A DNA stretch of 36,727 nucleotides, from positions 2,428,847 to 2,465,573 of the forward strand of contig CP070685.1 of NCBI GenBank assembly GCA_020352895.1, written 5' to 3'. A program made the translations under genes and the position numbers. The stretch comes from Phycisphaerales bacterium. GTDB lineage: Bacteria; Planctomycetota; Phycisphaerae; UBA1845; G020352895. Of the stretch, positions 9,327 to 18,580 are shown piece by piece (positions within the stretch are counted from its first letter, which is position 1; every line of letters begins with the position of its first letter). The notes under the pieces were generated by a model that was not told where the DNA came from, made no database searches, and saw nothing but the letters and a program-made list of their open reading frames with translations.

Positions 9327-12300
9327 TCAGGCCTTGAAATATCGCGCCTCAGGGTGGTGGCAGATGAGGGCCGTCGTGGTCTGCTCGGGGAGCAACTGAT
9401 ACTCTTCGGTGAGTTCCACGCCGATATCGGCCGGCTGGAGAATCTCCCATAGCTTGGCTTGGTCCTCCAGCTCTGGACAGGCCGGATACCCGAAACTGTA
9501 CCGGCAGCCCTGGTAACCTTGCTGCAGCAGCTTACGCAGCTCACCGGCGTCCTGGCCGCCGATCTTCAACTCTTGCCGAACCCGTTTGTGTATGTACTCG
9601 GTCAGCGCTTCGGCCGCCTCCACGCTCAAGCCGTGCAGAAACAGGTAGTCCCGATAGCGGTTGTTCTCGAACCAGTGTCGCGCCACATCGCTTGCCTGCT
9701 GCCCGACGGTGCAGATCGCAATGGGTAACACGTCCTTTGCCTCGCTCTCGACCGGACGGAAGAAGTCGGACAGGCACCAGTAGGGGGGCTTGGTTTGGCG
9801 CGGGAAAGTAAATCGGGTGACCTCCCGGTCGTGGTCCTGTGGATCATAGACGATCAGGCTCTGGCCTTCCGACCGGGCCGGCCAGTATCCATATACTGCC
9901 CGAGGTTGCAGGATGTGCTCCCGCTCGCAGCGCTCCACCAGCTTTCGGTAGATCGGCCGGACCTCGGTCTCGATGTGCCGCCTGAATTCCTCCGCCGGAC
10001 GACCCAGCTTCTTGAACTGCCACTGCATCTGAAACAGCATGACCTCGTTGATGTAGGCTAGAGCATCTCCAAGAGGCACCTCCACCACGCGCGATCCCCA
10101 GAACGGCGGCGCGGGGACCGGGACCGTCGTCGAGATCGAGGACCGCGGCAAAGCTGCCGCTTTCTCTTCGCGCACCTCCAGAACCCCGCGCAACGGCTTG
10201 CGGGCCGGCTGTTCCGGCGCCAGCACCGCCTGCACTTCCGGATCGACCCGCCCGTGGTCCGCGCAAACCAGGTCCATCAGGCGCAAACCCTCGAACGCGT
10301 CCTTGGCGTAATACAGCGGTCCCCCGTAGATGGCCCGCAGGTCCTGCTCCACGTATTTCCGAGTCAGGGCCGCGCCGCCCAGCAGCACCGGCACGTCCAG
10401 CCCCCGCTCGGTCATAATCTCCAGATTGTCCCGCATCACCACCGTGGATTTGACCAGCAGCCCGCTCATGCCGATCGCGTCCGCTCCATGCTCCTGGTAG
10501 GCCGCCAGGATGGCCGCAATCGGCTGTTTGATCCCCAGGTTCATCACCTCATACCCGTTGTTGGTCAGCAGAATGTCCACCAGGTTTTTGCCGATGTCGT
10601 GCACGTCCCCCTGTACCGTGGCCAGAATCACCCGACCCTTCTTGCGCCCCTCCGCCTTCTCCATCCGCGGTTCCAGAAAGACCACCGCGGCCTTCATGGT
10701 CTCGGCGCTTTGCAGGACGAACGGCAACTGCATCTGGCCGGACCCGAACAACTCGCCCACCACCTTCATCCCTTCGAGAAGGATGTTATTGACGATATCA
10801 AGCGGCTTGTGCCTGCCGATGGCCTCGGCCAGATCGTCCTCCAGCCCCACACGATCGCCGTCAATGATCCGATTCTTGAGTCGCTCTTCGACGCACACAG
10901 TCTCGACGGGGGCGGCTCGCTCGGCCGTTCGCGCTTCTTCAAACAGAGCCATGTATGCAGCCAGCGGGTCCTCCACCTCGTCTCGGCGGTCAAAGATCAG
11001 CCGCCGAGCAGCTTCGCGGTGCTCCTCATCCACGCGGTACAGCGGCAGAATCTTCGATGCGTGAACGATGGCGGCGTCCAACCCCGCCTCCCGGGCGTAG
11101 TGCAGGAACACGCTGTTGAGCATCTGCCTCGCAGTGGGATTCAACCCGAAGCTGACATTGGACGCGCCCAGCACCGTGTGCACTTCGGGCAGATGTTTCT
11201 TAATCAGGCGGATGCCTTCCAGCGTCTCCACGGCCAGACGACGATCATCCTCCATGCCCGTGCAGATCGTGAAGGTCAGGGGATCGAACATCAGATCGCC
11301 GGCGGCGATGCCGTACTCCTTCGTGGCCAGCTCGTAGATCCGCTTGGCCACGGCCAGCTTGCGATCGGCCTCCTTGGCCATCCCCTCTTCGTCGATGGTC
11401 AGCGCCACCAGCGTGGCTCCGAAGCGGCAAGCCAGCTCGCAAACCTCGGCCATCCGCTCTTCCCCCGCTTCCAGATTGATCGAGTTGATGGCGCACTTGC
11501 CTCCGACCAGCTTCAAGGCTGCTTCGATCGCCGGCGGCTCGGTGCTGTCGATCATCAGGGGGACGCTGATATCGGTGCGAAACCGCGTGATGATCCGGCG
11601 GAGGTCTTCCACCTCGTCGCGACCGGTGTAGGCCGCACACACATCGATCATGTGGGCTCCGCCTTTGACTTCGTCCCGACCGATGGCCACCAACGAGTCC
11701 AGGTCTCCGGCCAGCATGGCTTCCCGGAACTTCTTGGACCCGTTGGCGTTGGTCCGCTCCCCGATAATCAGGAAACTGAGTTCCTGCCGCACGGTGGCGG
11801 CCTGGTACAGACTGGATACGGCCGGTTCCCATTGTGGCTCGCGCTGGATCGGAGCCCGCCCGCCGATGGCCTCGACGACAGCGGCCATGTGCTCCGGCGT
11901 CGTGCCGCAGCAGCCGCCCACCAGGTTCACCCCGTTAATCTCCACGAACTCGACGAGCCATCGGGCCAATTCATCCGGGGTCAGCCTGTACACGGGCTTG
12001 CCGTCAATCACCTCCGGCAGGCCCGCATTCGGCTGCACAGAAACGAACCGCGTGCAGTGACGCCCCAGGTGTCGCACGTGCTCGCTCATCTCCTGTGGAC
12101 CCGTGGCACAATTCACCCCGATCACGCCGACGTCAGGATATGCCTCGATCGCAGTCAACGCCGCTGCGATGTCTGTGCCGATCAGCATCGTGCCCGTCGT
12201 CTCCATGGTCACGCTGACCATCAGGGGCACGCGCCGCCCAAGCTCCTTCATCGCCCGACGTGCAGCACACAAGACTGCTTTGGGCTGCAGGATGTCCTGG

Positions 12301-12782
12301 CATGTTTCGATGTTGACCGCGTCGACTCCGCCCTCCACCAGCCCCAGTATCTGCTCGGTATACGAGTCCACCAACGTGTCCCAGTCGGTTTGCCCCAACG
12401 AAGCCAGCTTCGTTCCGGGACCAACCGAGCCGATCACGAACCGAGGCATGGAGTCGGTGCGGAAGCCCTCGGCCACCTCGCGGGCGATCATGGCTGCCCG
12501 CCGATTGATTTCGCGTGTGCGATCGGCCAGACCGAACTCCTGCAAAACGTGCTTGCTGCCCCCAAACGTGTTGGTCTGAACCGCGTCACACCCTACCGCC
12601 AGAAATGAGCGATGAATGTCAGCTATGGCATCAGGCCGCGTCAGCACCAACACCTCGTTGCAGTTCTCCAGACCGTCGTAGTCACTCAAGGGCAAATCCA
12701 GCGCGTGGATACTCGTGCCCATGGCGCCGTCCAGCACCAGCACACGATCTCGTAAAACGTCGAGTATGTTTGGATTGAACAT
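9327..12782 (-). CDS. metH: Cobalamin-dependent methionine synthase MetH
   Basis: Transfers the methyl group of 5-methyltetrahydrofolate to homocysteine through methylcobalamin. It has 1151 residues, all four modules in order and full length for the family. The homocysteine-binding barrel (about 1-310) has zinc ligands in VNCATGP (C near 224) and GGCCGT (near 289-290). The pterin-binding barrel (about 330-600) includes IGERTNANGSKKF. The cobalamin module (about 640-880) has the axial histidine near 728 in DVHDIGKN. The SAM-dependent reactivation domain (about 920-1151) includes YGYWPARSEG. ATG 12782 is chosen because GGGAGGG sits just upstream; a start five codons earlier lacks one. It is transcribed alone. 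No metF or metE is nearby, and the short leader leaves no room for a cobalamin riboswitch. Confidence 0.97.
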   Translation of the reverse strand: MFNPNILDVLRDRVLVLDGAMGTSIHALDLPLSDYDGLENCNEVLVLTRPDAIADIHRSFLAVGCDAVQTNTFGGSKHVLQEFGLADRTREINRRAAMIAREVAEGFRTDSMPRFVIGSVGPGTKLASLGQTDWDTLVDSYTEQILGLVEGGVDAVNIETCQDILQPKAVLCAARRAMKELGRRVPLMVSVTMETTGTMLIGTDIAAALTAIEAYPDVGVIGVNCATGPQEMSEHVRHLGRHCTRFVSVQPNAGLPEVIDGKPVYRLTPDELARWLVEFVEINGVNLVGGCCGTTPEHMAAVVEAIGGRAPIQREPQWEPAVSSLYQAATVRQELSFLIIGERTNANGSKKFREAMLAGDLDSLVAIGRDEVKGGAHMIDVCAAYTGRDEVEDLRRIITRFRTDISVPLMIDSTEPPAIEAALKLVGGKCAINSINLEAGEERMAEVCELACRFGATLVALTIDEEGMAKEADRKLAVAKRIYELATKEYGIAAGDLMFDPLTFTICTGMEDDRRLAVETLEGIRLIKKHLPEVHTVLGASNVSFGLNPTARQMLNSVFLHYAREAGLDAAIVHASKILPLYRVDEEHREAARRLIFDRRDEVEDPLAAYMALFEEARTAERAAPVETVCVEERLKNRIIDGDRVGLEDDLAEAIGRHKPLDIVNNILLEGMKVVGELFGSGQMQLPFVLQSAETMKAAVVFLEPRMEKAEGRKKGRVILATVQGDVHDIGKNLVDILLTNNGYEVMNLGIKQPIAAILAAYQEHGADAIGMSGLLVKSTVVMRDNLEIMTERGLDVPVLLGGAALTRKYVEQDLRAIYGGPLYYAKDAFEGLRLMDLVCADHGRVDPEVQAVLAPEQPARKPLRGVLEVREEKAAALPRSSISTTVPVPAPPFWGSRVVEVPLGDALAYINEVMLFQMQWQFKKLGRPAEEFRRHIETEVRPIYRKLVERCEREHILQPRAVYGYWPARSEGQSLIVYDPQDHDREVTRFTFPRQTKPPYWCLSDFFRPVESEAKDVLPIAICTVGQQASDVARHWFENNRYRDYLFLHGLSVEAAEALTEYIHKRVRQELKIGGQDAGELRKLLQQGYQGCRYSFGYPACPELEDQAKLWEILQPADIGVELTEEYQLLPEQTTTALICHHPEARYFKA

Positions 12783-12811
12783 CGACCCTCCCGGCACGCT
12801 GCTTGTCCGCT

Positions 12812-12839
12812 ATTGTAGATCGGCAGTATCGCCAGGCAA
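12812..12839 (-). promoter_or_regulatory. Sigma70-type promoter for metH
   Basis: On the minus strand TTGCCT (12839-12834) is followed after 16 bases by TACAAT (12817-12812), 4/6 and 5/6 consensus matches. The predicted start near 12805 gives a leader of only ~23 bases containing the GGGAGGG ribosome site. Confidence 0.5.
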
Positions 12840-12900
12840 CCGTAGTGTCCTGCGCTGGTCGCCTCTCGGTCGCTGGCGATGGTCCATCCTCGCCATTACA

Positions 12901-14514
12901 ATGTCCCGGTTCGCTGTCGCTACTCCCGAGACCGTGCAGGTGAACATCACTTCACCCCATTCTCGTTCAGCCGCCGGATTGCGGCCGGCTGCCGCCGCGT
13001 GGCTCTGCGCCTTTGCCGCCGCGCTCCTGCTCTACGGCCTGACCATGGCTCCTGGTCTCCTCTGGCAGGACAGCGCCGACGTGCAGATTGCAGTCGCCCT
13101 CGATGACTGGCGCGGACCCTATGATCTGGCTCGTACCCATGTTGTGCACCTCGCTCTGGCTTCGGCCATCCGTCACGCTTTCGACGCCAATCCCGCCTGG
13201 GCGGCCAACTTCGTCTCCGTCCTGGCCGGAGCCCTCACCGTGGCGAACCTGGTCGCCGTCCTGGTCCTGATACTACGCCGATCGGCCGCAGTGCTGGCCG
13301 CCGGCACCGCACTCGCGCTTTCCCATACGCTCTGGCAGTTCAGCACCGCGGCCGAGGTCAACTGCATGGTCGCGGCCTTCCTCTCAGCCGAGCTGCTCAT
13401 TCTGGCTATCTTTGACCGCGTCCGGCGCGGCTGGTTGCTCTGGATGGTGGGCCTCGTCAACGGACTCGGCGCCGCCAACCACAACTTGGCTCTGCTGACG
13501 CTGACCTGCTACGTCGCTCTAGCCTTGCTGAGCATCCGCAAGTGGCTTCGTCCCTACGGGCGTGATGTACTCATAGCGGCAGTCCTTTGGCTGGTCGGTT
13601 ACATACCCATGCTGGTGCTGGTCATCATGGAACTGCGGCTCGGGCTTGCTCTGCGGCAGGTCGTCGCCTCGGCCTTGGTAGGGAGTTACGCCGATGCCGT
13701 CTTCAACGTCCGCGTCACGCCGACCGACGCGATCAAGATCGTGGGCTTGCTCGGCCTCAACTTCCCCACGCCGCTCATATTTGCCGCCGTCGTGGGCTGG
13801 CCGGGATTAGGTCACCGATGCGGGCACCATTACCGGATCGTTCTGGCCTTGCTGTTTGTGACTCACTTTCTCTTCGCGGCCCGCTACAACGTGCCCGACC
13901 AGTACTCGTTCATGATTCCCGCATACTGGCTGCTCGGCGTCTTTCTGGGAGCCGGGATTGACGTGCTTCTTGAGCGGTCCCCGGCTGGGCGGCGGCTGGC
14001 TCTCTCCGTCCTGGTCCTCGCGCTGGCCGTCCCGGCACCGATCGTCTATGCGGTTCTGCCGTCCCTGGCCCGCAGACTGCCCGCGTCCGTCATCCCTGTG
14101 TCGACCCGCCCGGTGCCGTATCGCGACCCCTACAAGTGGTTTCTGCAACCATGGCGCCCTGGCTATGATGGCCCGGAGCGCTTCGCCCGCGAGGCCCTTG
14201 CCGTATTGCCCCCCGACGCGTTCGTCCTGACCGACACGACGCTGCGCGGGCCGATTCTGTTTCTTCAGAATCACGAAGGCCTCCGTCACGACGTGCGCGT
14301 CGGCGAGGCCCTGCTGCAGCCGTTCCACGACCGGTGGCAGCCCAACCCCGACGCGTTCCGCCAGTTAGTGCGGGAGGGACGGCTGTTCTCGTTGGTCGGC
14401 GACGGTAAGTACCTCTGTGCAAACCGTTGGATCGGCGACGAGTTCCGCTTCCGGCCGGTCGGCCCCATCTATCAGGTCGTCCCGCCAAGGCAGACCGACG
14501 AACAGGGAGTGTGA
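12901..14514 (+). CDS. DUF2723 polytopic membrane protein, likely glycosyltransferase of the GT-C fold
   Basis: A 537-residue polytopic membrane protein of the DUF2723 type, related to protein O-mannosyltransferase-like GT-C enzymes that use a polyprenyl-linked sugar. The N-terminal third has the family segment MAPGLLWQDSADVQIA (about residues 45-60), with the acidic residue after the first membrane helix expected for GT-C catalysis. About ten hydrophobic helices follow up to residue ~390, then a soluble C-terminal region of about 150 residues. ATG 12901 is used: the open frame continues upstream into metH on the other strand, which cannot be the true start. No good ribosome site is visible. 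Function as a glycosyltransferase is inferred from the family; substrate is unknown. Confidence 0.8.
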   Translation: MSRFAVATPETVQVNITSPHSRSAAGLRPAAAAWLCAFAAALLLYGLTMAPGLLWQDSADVQIAVALDDWRGPYDLARTHVVHLALASAIRHAFDANPAWAANFVSVLAGALTVANLVAVLVLILRRSAAVLAAGTALALSHTLWQFSTAAEVNCMVAAFLSAELLILAIFDRVRRGWLLWMVGLVNGLGAANHNLALLTLTCYVALALLSIRKWLRPYGRDVLIAAVLWLVGYIPMLVLVIMELRLGLALRQVVASALVGSYADAVFNVRVTPTDAIKIVGLLGLNFPTPLIFAAVVGWPGLGHRCGHHYRIVLALLFVTHFLFAARYNVPDQYSFMIPAYWLLGVFLGAGIDVLLERSPAGRRLALSVLVLALAVPAPIVYAVLPSLARRLPASVIPVSTRPVPYRDPYKWFLQPWRPGYDGPERFAREALAVLPPDAFVLTDTTLRGPILFLQNHEGLRHDVRVGEALLQPFHDRWQPNPDAFRQLVREGRLFSLVGDGKYLCANRWIGDEFRFRPVGPIYQVVPPRQTDEQGV

Positions 14515-14586
14515 AAGCCCGCGGGCCGGGTCATGCCGTAGCGTCGCCTCGCCCAGTGCATAGGCACGGCCGCCGCAATGCTGCCA

Positions 14587-15393
14587 TCATTCCTGTTCTT
14601 CACCTGACCCGCGGTTACGCCCTCGAGGCTCTCTGCCCCCTCGGTCACGATGGTGGCCACGCTCCCCGGCCTCGCCTGCCCCCCCGCGACGGGAGTGCAT
14701 CCACCGGCCTCCTGGGCCGCGCTCCAAGGCCGCCTGAAGGTGCTCGGCCACCATTTGCTCGCGGTTATCCAGATCCTCTTGCAGCATTTCCCGCTGTCGC
14801 TGGAGCCTCCGCTCCAACGCCGCGATCTCGTGCTCCCGGCGCTCCAGCCCGATGTCTACCATCCGGGCGACGATCTCCTCGATCTGGCCCTTCAGGCCTT
14901 CGCGGGCCACTTCGGCCTCGGCATCCAGCGCGCGGTATTCTCTGACCAGCTCCCGAAGATCCTCCTCCAGGCGTTGTTGCTCGATCAGCAACTCGCCCAG
15001 TTCGGGGTCTTCTCTGGTCCGTAACAGCAGCTCCAACACGCGAGGGGCCAGCTCCGAGACGCGATGCTCGAAAGCCTCGGGATTGTGTTCCTGCAGCCGG
15101 CGAAGCAGCCTGTGCCGCTTGGGAAAGTGCTCCTCCAGGAACTCCATCAGTTGCTCAGTCTGCTCCGGCGACACGAACGGGAATCGCTCGCGCCCTGGCG
15201 GCGCACCCCGCATGTCTGGCCTGTCGAACCCCCCAAGCCGGGCCTGCTGACCCTCCGGCGGAGATTGCGACGCCGTCGACGCATCCTCCGGCTCCTGACC
15301 CACAGCAAACGCCTGCCACGCAAGCATCAAACCCGCGATCACGAACAGTCTGCCTGTTCCATACCGTCGTTCAGTCCACAATATGCTTCTCAT
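14587..15393 (-). CDS. Secreted coiled-coil protein of a sigma-factor operon
   Basis: Not assigned to a named family. It has 268 residues from ATG 15393. A signal peptide or anchor lies at about residues 14-32 (ending AVGQEPED). A helical region around 60-130 begins with SPEQTEQLMEFL. A long, highly charged coiled coil rich in Glu, Arg and Leu runs from about 130 to 225. The Gly/Arg-rich tail ends in EEQE. This start shares one base with the stop of the anti-sigma-like gene (TGATG), indicating translational coupling; an alternative start 11 codons earlier would overlap that gene more. As the third gene of an ECF sigma operon it may be a periplasmic sensor or target. The helical, charged architecture recalls periplasmic CpxP/ZraP-like proteins, but no specific motif proves this. 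Confidence 0.75.
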   Translation of the reverse strand: MRSILWTERRYGTGRLFVIAGLMLAWQAFAVGQEPEDASTASQSPPEGQQARLGGFDRPDMRGAPPGRERFPFVSPEQTEQLMEFLEEHFPKRHRLLRRLQEHNPEAFEHRVSELAPRVLELLLRTREDPELGELLIEQQRLEEDLRELVREYRALDAEAEVAREGLKGQIEEIVARMVDIGLERREHEIAALERRLQRQREMLQEDLDNREQMVAEHLQAALERGPGGRWMHSRRGGAGEAGERGHHRDRGGREPRGRNRGSGEEQE

Positions 15394-15974
15394 CACACGC
15401 CATCTCCGTTCAGCTCTGTCAGCCATGACGACTCGTCTCCCAGGCTGTCGATGGCCTGCCGAACCTCGTCAAGATCGGCATCCCCCCAGCCCGATCCCCA
15501 AGGAACATCCGTCAAGGCATCGACCTCAAGATCACTGACGTCTTTCTCCAGCAGTGCCAACTGCACATTGCCCTGTTCGAGAATCCCGTCCAGGGTCTCG
15601 ACGAATTCGATCAGCTCGCGCTCAGTGGCAGCGAGGGCCGCACCTTGTCTAGGCGCCACGACCTGCCAAGCCAGACCGCACAGTAGCGCCAGACACGCGG
15701 CCGCCGAGAGCCCCGCGCTCCGCCATCGACGCCACGGACCGTCCTGGCGGCGAACCGCCAACTCGCCGCGAACGCGCTTCTTGACTTTCTCCACCAGCTC
15801 CGGGGACGGCGCCGGCACGGCCGCATCGGCCAGAAGCCCGGCCGCGTCCAGCTCCACCCGGACGGCCTCCTTGACCCGACAGATCGCCTCACGAGGGGGT
15901 AGGGGGGAGGCATACCTTGATAACCATGCCTCGTGCCCTTCGATCTCTCTTAGTCTGTCCCAGTCCGTTGACAT
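15393..15974 (-). CDS. Anti-sigma-factor-like membrane protein
   Basis: A 193-residue protein with a soluble N-terminal region (about 1-80), one membrane segment near residues 87-106 (the stretch around SAAACLALLCGLAWQVV), and a C-terminal part of about 85 residues expected outside the membrane. This layout and its position directly after an ECF sigma gene fit a membrane anti-sigma factor. No zinc-binding HxxxCxxC motif is visible, so it is not a classical ZAS-type anti-sigma. Its ATG start overlaps the end of the sigma gene by 25 bases, and its stop overlaps the next start by one base, so the three genes form one tightly coupled operon. Confidence 0.72.
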   Translation of the reverse strand: MSTDWDRLREIEGHEAWLSRYASPLPPREAICRVKEAVRVELDAAGLLADAAVPAPSPELVEKVKKRVRGELAVRRQDGPWRRWRSAGLSAAACLALLCGLAWQVVAPRQGAALAATERELIEFVETLDGILEQGNVQLALLEKDVSDLEVDALTDVPWGSGWGDADLDEVRQAIDSLGDESSWLTELNGDGV

Positions 15975-16540
15975 GCCTCAGGGTCCAGCCATTCACGCAG
16001 CTTGCGTAGCCCGCGATGAGCACGCGCCAGCGTCGTCCCCAGCGGCGCTCCCATCGCCTCGGCAATCTCCTGAAAACTCATCTCCGAGAAGTGACGCAAC
16101 ACAATCACCTCTCGTTCGGCCACAGGCAGTCGCTCCAGGGCTACCTGCAGCTCATCGACCTCTTCCCGCAGACGCAGGCGGAAATCCGGAGCTGCCTGCC
16201 GATGATCGGGCGCCTGCCTCAGCGCATCATTCCCGTCGCATGAGTCCAACGGCCCAATGGAGGGATGCCCCGCGGCTTGGCGGGCACGGTCGCGAACCAG
16301 GTTGGCCGCGATCCGAAACAACCACGCCTCAAAGCGCCCGCGATGCGTATAGTCACCGATCCGCCGAACCACCCTCAGCATCACTTCCTGCAGAAGGTCC
16401 TCGGCGTCGGTCCGACTTCCCGTGAAGCGATAGCAGAACCCGTAGACGCGCGACGCATAGGCATCGACCAGCACGTCGAACCCGCTCGGGTCGCCTGCCT
16501 GAGCTCGGGCTATCGCCTTTTCCAGTGTGTCGGTTTGCAT
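15950..16540 (-). CDS. ECF-type RNA polymerase sigma factor
   Basis: A 196-residue sigma-70 family factor with only regions 2 and 4, as in ECF factors. Region 2 (about residues 25-90) includes YRFTGSRTDAEDLLQEVMLR for core binding and the GRFEAWLFRIAANLVRDRAR stretch for -10 recognition. Region 4 (about 130-185) includes LERLPVAEREVIVLRHFSEM and the helix-turn-helix SFQEIAEAMGAPLGTTLARA for -35 recognition. It is the first gene of an operon with an anti-sigma-like membrane protein and a secreted coiled-coil protein, so it probably responds to an envelope cue. The operon may be autoregulated, but no promoter was convincing in the 81 bases upstream. Confidence 0.93.
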   Translation of the reverse strand: MQTDTLEKAIARAQAGDPSGFDVLVDAYASRVYGFCYRFTGSRTDAEDLLQEVMLRVVRRIGDYTHRGRFEAWLFRIAANLVRDRARQAAGHPSIGPLDSCDGNDALRQAPDHRQAAPDFRLRLREEVDELQVALERLPVAEREVIVLRHFSEMSFQEIAEAMGAPLGTTLARAHRGLRKLREWLDPEACQRTGTD

Positions 16541-16621
16541 GCGTCCATCGGGTAAAACGTGGCGGCGGGGCGGTTATTGCAGTGCTCTTGCGGCCGGCTT
16601 ATCGGCACCTGGCGCAGCGGC

Positions 16622-16957
16622 TCAACCGGCTTCCTGCGGTCGCACGTCCGCCAGGGCAACCTCGACTTCGACCGCCCCGATAGCCACCACAGCTTGCTGT
16701 TTGTGCAGTTGAAGACGAACCACCGTGCCGTCCCGATTGAAAGACCTGATGTGAACCTTGTCGCCCGGTTTGAGCGTCGTCACCCGCTGCCGCCAACGCT
16801 CGAAATCCTGCTGCTGGAGGCGCAGTTCGGCTACTTGTTGCTCGAGCATCTCTCGGGCCGACTCCGCCTGCTGCTCTCTTCTCTCGGCCTGCTCCAAGGC
16901 TTCCTCCGCCCGTCGCCGCGACTGCACCGTGCCGGCTATGGCTCGGCTGAAGGCCTT
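16622..16957 (-). pseudogene. 3' part of mutS2, separated from the main gene by an in-frame TAA
   Basis: These codons continue in the same frame directly after the TAA at 16958-16960 that ends the MutS2-like gene. They encode KAFSRAIAGTVQSRRRAEEA, a charged coiled coil, then a KOW-like segment with PGDKVHIRSFNRDGTVVRLQ and the terminal EVALADVRPQEAG. Both match the region expected after the ATPase domain of MutS2. The C-terminal Smr nuclease domain (about 80 residues) is absent: the frame stops at 16622 after the KOW-like segment. Separate translation could start at GTG 16927, but no ribosome site precedes it. It may be a decayed 3' end, the downstream half of a gene read through at TAA, or the result of a base error. 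Confidence 0.8.
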
Positions 16958-18580
16958 TTAGCGGTCCGACAGGTGCTTCTCGGCTGCGTCTACCAGCCGC
17001 TTGGGCATGCCCAAACGCTGCGCGATCGCCAGAGCGTTGCTGTTGCCCGCCTCGCCGATGCGCAGCCGATACGTGGGCATCAAGGTCTCCAGATCGAACT
17101 CCACGCTGGCGTTCTCAACCCTCGTGTGCGTGTGAGCCCGGCTCTTCAGGACGCCCAGGTGCGTCGTGATGATCGCCCGGCACCCAATCTGTAGAAGCTC
17201 GTCCATGACCGCCCGACCTATGGCCGCGCCCTCGTCTGGATCGGTCCCGGCGCCAAGCTCGTCGATCAACACCAGCGTACGGGGCGTCGAACGACGCAAC
17301 GTCTCCAGCACGTACCCCAGGTGCGAGCTGAATGTGCTCAGCGACTGCTGCAGGCTCTGCTCGTCTCCCACGTCCATCAGGACGTCGTCAAATACCGGCA
17401 TCTTGCAGCCGGGGGCCGCAGGGATGGGCAGGCCCGATTGGTGCATGGCCGCCATCAGCCCCACCGTCTTGAGGGTCACGGTCTTGCCGCCCGTATTAGG
17501 CCCCGTTACCACCAGAAGGTCGAAGTCATCGCCCACCCGAATGTCGATAGGTACCACCCGCTCGAAGCGGGGCTCCGGCCGCCCAATCGCCGCCCGTCCC
17601 TGCCCCTCTTGGTCCTCCGTGGGCTCCTCCGCCCGCCGGTCAGGCATGGTCAGCAGGATCGGGTGGCGGGCCTCCCGCAGCCGAATCTGCTGCTCATCGA
17701 TCAGGTCGGCCACCTCCAATCTCAGATGCCGCGCCATCCGTACCTTCGCCCCGATCAGGTCCAGCACCGCCAGGGCGTTCAGCGTCTCCAGGATCGTCTC
17801 CCGGTTCAGATGAATCAGTTGGGTGAGCTGCCACAGCACCCGCGTAATCTCCTCGTGCTCCTCATATCGCAGCTTGATGATCTGATTGTTCAACTGCACC
17901 ACCGGCGCGGGCTCGATGAACAGTGTGGCCCCGCTGTCGCTGCTGCGGTGAATGATGCCCTGGATACGACCCCGGTGCTCAGCCTTCAACGGGAGCACCG
18001 TGCGGTCGTTGTGGAAGGTCGCGTTGGGATACTGAAGGATCTTCTGGATCTGCGGGCTGTGCAATAACTTGGTGATTACCTCGCCGATGGAGTCCTTGGC
18101 CCTGATGATCTGGCCGCGGATCCGGGCCAGCCTCGCCGTGGCCTCGTCCCGCACGTGTCCGCGGGCATCCACGGCCTCACTGATCTGCTGGGCAATGCTC
18201 AGAAAGTCCCCCACACGCTCCCCGAGATGCCGCAAGCGCCCGGCCTCTTCCGGTAGGGCGTCCAACCAGGCGCGCACATGATGAGTGCCCTGCAACGTCT
18301 CGGCGATCTGCGCGAAGACCTCCGGCTCCAACCTGGTCGGAGGAACGGCGGCGCGCACCTCCGGCCGCACGTCGCGAATCCCTGCGAACGGCGGCAGCCC
18401 CATGCTCTTTTCAACCGCCAGCATTTCTCGGACCTGCTCGAGCCACGCCAGAATCTGACCCGCGCCGTGCGCAGGGCGCACCTGCAGCGCCAGGCCGCGC
18501 CCCAGACCGCTGGCGGCATACCCGGCCAATAACTCCGTGATGCGCTCGAACTCCAGCTTGTCCAGCGTGTGCGCGTTCAT
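16958..18580 (-). CDS. mutS2: MutS2-like ATPase, truncated by in-frame stop
   Basis: MutS2 family ATPase, linked in bacteria to suppression of homologous recombination and rescue of collided ribosomes. It has 540 residues from ATG 18580; a TTG two codons earlier is unlikely. The N-terminal clamp/core region occupies about 1-330. The ATPase domain has Walker A GPNTGGKT near 358-365 and Walker B LVLIDELGAGTDP near 440, followed by ITTHLGVLKS. It ends at GMPKRLVDAAEKHLSDR and then TAA, just where the family normally continues into a coiled coil. The same frame stays open for 111 more codons after TAA. Intact MutS2 proteins are about 780 residues with a C-terminal Smr domain; even with readthrough this would be only ~652 and lack Smr. 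Confidence 0.9.
   Translation of the reverse strand: MNAHTLDKLEFERITELLAGYAASGLGRGLALQVRPAHGAGQILAWLEQVREMLAVEKSMGLPPFAGIRDVRPEVRAAVPPTRLEPEVFAQIAETLQGTHHVRAWLDALPEEAGRLRHLGERVGDFLSIAQQISEAVDARGHVRDEATARLARIRGQIIRAKDSIGEVITKLLHSPQIQKILQYPNATFHNDRTVLPLKAEHRGRIQGIIHRSSDSGATLFIEPAPVVQLNNQIIKLRYEEHEEITRVLWQLTQLIHLNRETILETLNALAVLDLIGAKVRMARHLRLEVADLIDEQQIRLREARHPILLTMPDRRAEEPTEDQEGQGRAAIGRPEPRFERVVPIDIRVGDDFDLLVVTGPNTGGKTVTLKTVGLMAAMHQSGLPIPAAPGCKMPVFDDVLMDVGDEQSLQQSLSTFSSHLGYVLETLRRSTPRTLVLIDELGAGTDPDEGAAIGRAVMDELLQIGCRAIITTHLGVLKSRAHTHTRVENASVEFDLETLMPTYRLRIGEAGNSNALAIAQRLGMPKRLVDAAEKHLSDR

Noticed and set aside
10254-12608. 784-codon open frame antisense to metH
   Set aside because: His/Gln-rich composition without motifs; metH on the other strand has every domain and catalytic residue.
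12783-12900. Cobalamin riboswitch upstream of metH
   Set aside because: The metH leader after the predicted promoter is only ~23 bases and no B12-box-like conserved sequence was seen in the divergent gap.
15064-16425. 453-codon open frame antisense to the sigma/anti-sigma operon
   Set aside because: Ser/Arg/Pro-rich shadow; the minus strand encodes a clear ECF sigma factor here.
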